From positions 21,845,143 to 21,909,142 of the forward strand of contig CALNVZ010003429.1 in assembly GCA_940671915.1 (NCBI GenBank): a DNA stretch of 64,000 nucleotides, read 5' to 3'. The position numbers and the translations under genes are program-made. Within the stretch, counting starts at the first letter, position 1. Every line of letters begins with the position of its first letter. This document shows, piece after piece, positions 59,197 to 64,000 of the stretch. The DNA is from Paracentrotus lividus. Taxonomy: Eukaryota; Echinodermata; Echinoidea; Camarodonta; Echinidae. The notes under the pieces were generated by a model that worked only from the letters and a program-made list of their open reading frames with translations, did not search any database and had not been told where the DNA came from.

Positions 59197-61542
59197 GTTG
59201 TCTTGAGTTCAATCCAAAAAAGAAGACTTGTAAAAGAATGTGAATGGAAAGATGTTTTAAACTTCACTTAATTGTACCGGTAGTACGTTTTGGCGTATAA
59301 ATATGGCTTATTAGGCGTTTGCAATCACATAACTAGTATTGCAAATAGCAATAGCCAATCAAGATGTTGTTGCACGCACTTATTGTTCAAAAGACTGACC
59401 AGCAGCCAATCAGAGTGATTCTTCAAATTTGCAATCAATCCCAAACCTTTGCGGATCTCTTTCGAAATCCTCGAGTTCTACTATCCATAATGCTATATAT
59501 CGTTTCTTCAGAGAACGAAACGTTTTCATCAAAGTGACAGGGTAGGGCCGTTACTGAACTAGTAGGGGCCTTTCCATTTTTTTTTTTTTTTTTTTTTTTT
59601 TTTGTTGGCAACTTACTAAATCAGCACAAAAAGGCTCAGTTCTTGGTATTGCTCTCATTTATTATTTCTCACAAAATTGTACTCAGCAAAGATGCAAATC
59701 ATATAATGGTGGAATTATGCGCGGTCGTGCAAACCAATTTTGGAAGGTATATTTGATTGAAAGCAATTAAAAATAAACAAATTTCTTTCCTTTTTTCGAT
59801 TGTTCAAAAATAATTATTGTTGAGAGGCATCGCCAAAGGACATCTACGCATGATATGTCGCCGACCGAGACGGCACAGTAATGGCAATATTTATTGCATT
59901 CTGGAGAATAATGGGCCTACATGATGCTGATGAGCTTCGCTAATGGAGCAGGTTATGTCGAAGGTGTGAGTTTGTGCCTGTGTGGTCTCGAATAGGACTG
60001 CGGCATAGGTATTCTGCAATATATATAATTATTCATGTTAGGGAGACTCATTTCGAATAGACAAATAAAGAAATAAAATGGGATGAATAAAAGGACGGGA
60101 GGAACAAAAAGAGAGAGACGCGCCTTTTTTTACGAAAATAAAGAAGAAAAACTTTATAACAACGTTTCTTGGTGATATATAGTCAAATTTGACTGATTCG
60201 CCATTTATAACTCAAACCAACGTCCCCCCCCCTCCTTTTCGTCGTTGGCGTCATGGTTGCGTTTATAAGCCAATACAAACATTTAATCATATGCAACGGC
60301 TATTATACAAAATCTCCAGTAACAAAAAATGGGAAAATAGTCTAGCTCGAATCTATGACCATTCATGGCATAATTATACGGAGAGAGATATGCAGCTACT
60401 GTGAACCGGACAGCTACTAATGCCATTGAGCGGATCCGAAGAATTTCATGAGGGAGGGGGGGCCAAATCGGGATTTCCAGATTCAAATTATTTGTACCGT
60501 CAAAAATGGCCAAGCAAACCTGAGGTACAGTGAAGACAGAAAAAAATAGAGTGAGCCGCCAGCCGATCAGAAGAAAGAATCATTTACTTATCGAAGCATT
60601 AGCGCTGGCGGTATTGAAGTTCAGTGGTCCACATCGGGTCATCACTCAAAGTAATTGTTTTTCTGTTTTGTTTTGTTTTGTATGTGTTTTGATTCTGTGG
60701 GGAGGGTCCAGGGCGGGAGCACATGGATCCGTCAACTTCAGTTAGAATTTTTGGCGTCAAATGAGATGGTGATGAAATATGCTACTTTTCGTGGAAAATA
60801 AATGAGTGCAATATCGATGTTGGAAAAGATACGTTCCACAGAAGATTGCACACTCTAGGAATATGATGTGAATGGACCTTTTATACTTGGTTCACTCACA
60901 GTAGATACCTTGTTCGAAACTGTGTTCCTTCTTGTCTTAGTAGGCACTCTTTTGATGAAAGAAGTTTTAGAGGCGGACTTATAATGAACACACAGTATCA
61001 TATCCATATGTAAATGATTACGCCCATTGATTATAGAGGCTCTCCCAATAACATGATCGTCGGAGTATATGAAGTATTACTGCTCGTATCTAACCGACAC
61101 AACCATGGGCGTTGTCTGGAAAATATTCGAACCACTACGCGTGAATTTACTTTTGATTAATCTCAGCATTTTGCCATATGTTTCTTGTCGACACATGTAA
61201 GAAAATTTATACATCTTCTTTCACCCTACATAGGCCTAAATTTATCACGTGCAGCTCTACCCGGTAAGCATGAACGACCGCGCCTCCTTTCTTCGATATA
61301 ATTGTTTATAATATCTACTCCGTCTAAAGGACTTAAAGTTTGCAAATTATGAATTAGCAGCATTGGCTGCAACGAGATTTTTGTTTTCAAGGTTCCAGCT
61401 ACGGGAAGGTTAAACAAATCCCTTTAATAATATTGGGACCAATCCAACAAAACTGGCTAGCTGATCATGGGATGAGCTTTCGACTGCCCCGCCCCTTTCT
61501 TTTTCTCATTTTCTTCAACTTCCTGGGTTTTTCCGTACCCAG
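59197..61542. other. Upstream region of the FKBP12-type gene, no gene recognised
   Basis: It would hold the promoter and any 5' exon of the minus-strand FKBP12 gene, but no TATA or initiator can be assigned with confidence. It has a T run at 59577-59603, a GC-richer piece near 58920-59030 just inside the gene, and several short frames without domains. Confidence 0.45.
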
Positions 61543-62231
61543 CACTGCAAAAACTGGGGTGTTAAATTTGAACACTACGGGTGTTAAATCTAACACCGGC
61601 CCCGGAATCTATATCCGGACCACACCAACTGGTGTTATTAACACCAGTTTGGGTGTTAGAATACATTAATAAAACTATTTGGTGTTATTTTATACCACAT
61701 TCTGTGTTAATTTGACACTTTTTCTAGTGTTAATATTCGAATTTGATAACCAGTGTGGTGTTGATTTCACTGGCGGTAATCCGTATAGATGCTATTCTAT
61801 TGGGAAATTACGTAAAATACCAAAGCGGTCATCCCCTGATGAATTAGATAGGGCGAGCGAATTTACGCTAGTGAGGGTGGTTGATTTTATTCTTGTTTCT
61901 GGGATGTTAATTTACTACACATCGGTGTGGTCGGATATAGATACCAGGGCTGGTGTTTAAATAACACAGCTTTTGGTTGTTAAAAATATTCAGTTATTCA
62001 ATAAACTAAAGCTAAATTTTGCTGCTATATTTGTGTTTATGATATTTATAATTGATATATATATCAATGATATGACTTTTACACTGCAAAAATGTTCAAC
62101 AAAGTGCTTTTTTTCAGAATTTGGTCTAACACATGCCGCTGTGTTAGAGAGATAGCATTCTAATTCCGAATCTACACCACAATTTTACACCCGCATGGTG
62201 TTGCATATTTAACCCAGCGTTTTGCATTGCA
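61543..62231. mobile_element. Element rich in GTGTTAA/TTAACAC words with CACTGCAAAA ends
   Basis: The left end CACTGCAAAAACTGGGGTG and the right end read inward, ACTGCAATGCAAAACGCTGG, are similar. Between them GTGTTAA-type words or their complements recur more than ten times (near 61557, 61580, 61594, 61633, 61652, 61682, 61704, 61725, 61750, 61950, 62193). An internal CACTGCAAAAATG occurs near 62082. No transposase is present. Short frames through it are composed of repeat words. Confidence 0.6.
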
Positions 62232-62474
62232 GTAAAGGCAGAATCAACCATAATCTATGCAGGGGCCGTCTACCAGCTTTTTTTTTCAAAGGGGAGTGTG
62301 CGTTTCGGAGGATTTTTAGGGGGAGAAACAGACGCAGAGCCGCGCGGAGTAACCGAGTATAAGTCCTAGCGAGCGAGATCGGCGGAGGGGGGAGGGGGTC
62401 CGCCCTCCCCAAAAGCATATTTCCATAGAAAGATTTTTTGTTTTTTCGAATATGTAATGTCCTTTTTTATGGGG

Positions 62475-62650
62475 TAAACAACGTGGCGATTTCATGTCTA
62501 CGACCTGGGGGGGCGGAACACCCGAAAGTGAAAAATAATCACTCAATTTCGCATAACTTCGCACATATCAGAAAATCTTGCCTTATAATAACATTTAGCA
62601 TTTTATTTGACTACGTTTTACATCGGTTATTAGCTTCACAGTAATCACTA
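62475..62650 (-). repeat. Inverted copy of the 24300-24490 repeat
   Basis: On the minus strand it shares with 24300-24490 the blocks AAATGCTAAATGTTATTATAAG, GAAAATTTTC-type centre, ATTTTTCACTTTCGGGTG and a C run. It does not have the GGGCC-GTTTC ends of the 24230 MITE, so the inner repeat moved independently or is older. Confidence 0.65.
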
Positions 62651-62767
62651 CATAAAATATGTTAAGGCTTTTAAAAACTTCGAGGGAGGGGGGGATACAC
62701 AACTGTCTTCAACTTCCTTCAATACCTTGGGTTTTCGTTTTATCGTTTTTTTTGTTGTCCCTTTAAT

Positions 62768-63915
62768 GTGCGAAGCGAACGCGAAGCGCGAGCCGAAAAA
62801 TTTTGCCTTTTAACGACATGACGGTATTGTATTACACACATAATGTGCGCTTAACAGATCTGTTAACTCATTATCTAAATATGGTCTAAATGTCTGTATA
62901 TCCTTTCTGAACGTGATGATAAGTATTTTTATGATATAAATATACGAGCGCGAAGCACAAGTGGAAAGTCTTCTACATAATTAGCGACCTAAAGTAGCCT
63001 TAAGTTAAAGTATTTTGTTTGATCATTGTCTCCTATTTGGCTTGCGAGCACGAAGCGCGAGCCGGAAATTTTGCTTATAGCGACTTTCTTTTTTAATTCC
63101 CCCACGAGGTGATAATCACCGCCCTGTAGCAAAATGCGAGCGCGAAGCGCGAGCGAAATTAAATCCTATTAAAGAATGGTCTATATAAATGCTTGTAATC
63201 CCTTTCGGGAAATGATAATTCCTTTAATAAGCATACCAACACGAAGTGGGAGCAAAAGCTTGCTACGTAATTATAGCTATTTGAAGAAAGAATATTTTTG
63301 TTTATTCATTTTCTTATTTCTTTACTGCGAGCGCGAAGCACGAGCCGCAAATTTTGCCATATATATAATATACAGCATCAAGGCAATGTGTTTCACATAT
63401 ATTTTGCCTCTTCTTTTTAAATTCCTTGAGGAGTTGAATATCCCCGTCCTTTGACAAAAAATCACATTGATTAATAGTCTATGAATTACAAAAAATGTTT
63501 GTAATTCCTTTCGGATATGATATTTTTTGTACGAGCACGAAGCGCGAGCGGAAATTGTAAATAGTGAACTAAAAACAAAGTGATTTTAATCATTTTCTTT
63601 TGTTTGTTTCATTTTAAAAGTTTATGGCGTAAACTTTTGTACATGCATGCCCAAAATTTTCTGTTATAATGACCTGAAAGCTAGGCAATTAAAATTTATT
63701 GTGCAACTAACTAATGTATTTTCTAATATTTGTGATAATCTTCGATCTGGTAAAGAATTAGAAAATAATAGGAGAGCGCGCTTTGAAAAAAATTAAAACG
63801 AGTACAATTTTTTTGAGAATCATCAAATTTATTTGTAATTCTATTTTTAAAAAAAGAAGGCGTTTTCATCCTTAGAAATGAAATAATTTTTTTTTTAAGT
63901 TTTGAGCGCAAAGCG
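62768..63915 (+). repeat. Spaced array of GCGAGCGCGAAGCGCGAGC motifs
   Basis: The motif or a close variant occurs near 62772, 62945, 63047, 63138, 63239, 63327, 63532 and 63903, usually followed by (C)GGAAATTTTG-like words. The spacing of roughly 90-200 bp is filled with AT-rich DNA. Some intervals share CCTTTCGG, TGATAAT and ATTCCTTT words, so each interval may be a diverged unit of one tandem repeat. Decayed motifs also occur at 3400, 7930 and 9797. Confidence 0.8.
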
Positions 63916-64000
63916 GGAGAAAAATTACGGAAATTGGGAAATACGGGTCGGCGGCTGGGAAATGATGTCCAAAGAAAGAGCGGGTGACGGGGAGCAAAAT

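Overview
This is intron-rich, AT-rich, transposon-dense animal DNA. It is most likely from a marine invertebrate deuterostome, with an echinoderm as the best guess. The grounds are animal genes split by GT-AG introns, many TIR and fold-back elements, frequent ACATGTA words, and GCGAGCGCGAAGCGCGAGC-type dispersed motifs. The organism call is inference; only the animal-genome character is read directly from sequence. There are no bacterial operons, CRISPR arrays, tRNA or rRNA genes.

Layout. Positions 1-3170 are GC-rich, with about four purines in five bases on the + strand, and hold no credible gene. Positions 3355-4870 are a patchwork: a dispersed repeat, a solo arm of the 57-58 kb fold-back element, a broken non-LTR retrotransposon 3' end, and an inverted copy of the 5' flank of the first FEM1-like gene. 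Positions 4871-15561 are nearly featureless and end at a 25-N gap (15562-15586). About 15.98-35.2 kb is a diverged tandem segmental duplication. Each unit of about 9-10 kb starts with a single-exon FEM1-like gene (16242-17906 and 26420-28081). Both proteins keep the last three ankyrin repeats of the N-terminal FEM1 stack, the middle helical region and the C-terminal Elongin/CUL2-box region. Both lack the first ankyrin repeats, where degrons bind in known FEM1 proteins. A third, dead FEM1 3' fragment follows the second gene. A decayed DD41D mariner-type transposon and several non-autonomous elements have since inserted into the units.

At 35.7-41.2 kb lies CCDC25 (exons 2-7, + strand). A large fold-back element sits in one intron, and a mutated duplicate exon sits immediately before exon 6. 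Positions 42-49 kb are nested non-autonomous DNA transposons and a 228-bp tandem array. At 49.46-59.2 kb lies an FKBP12-type peptidyl-prolyl isomerase on the minus strand in five exons. It appears to need two single-base corrections, in exon 1 and at the exon 4 donor. Its introns hold a coding-like 15-bp minisatellite, MITEs and the 57-58 kb fold-back element. Positions 59.2-64 kb are repeat-rich without a recognised gene.

The most novel-looking material is: (i) a family of three non-autonomous elements sharing GGGYCATTCCA-like termini and exact 4-bp target duplications, two of them filled with a TGTAAC-N4-GTAAC motif; (ii) the N-terminally truncated tandem FEM1 pair; and (iii) the CCDC25 exon duplication that now behaves like a poison exon.
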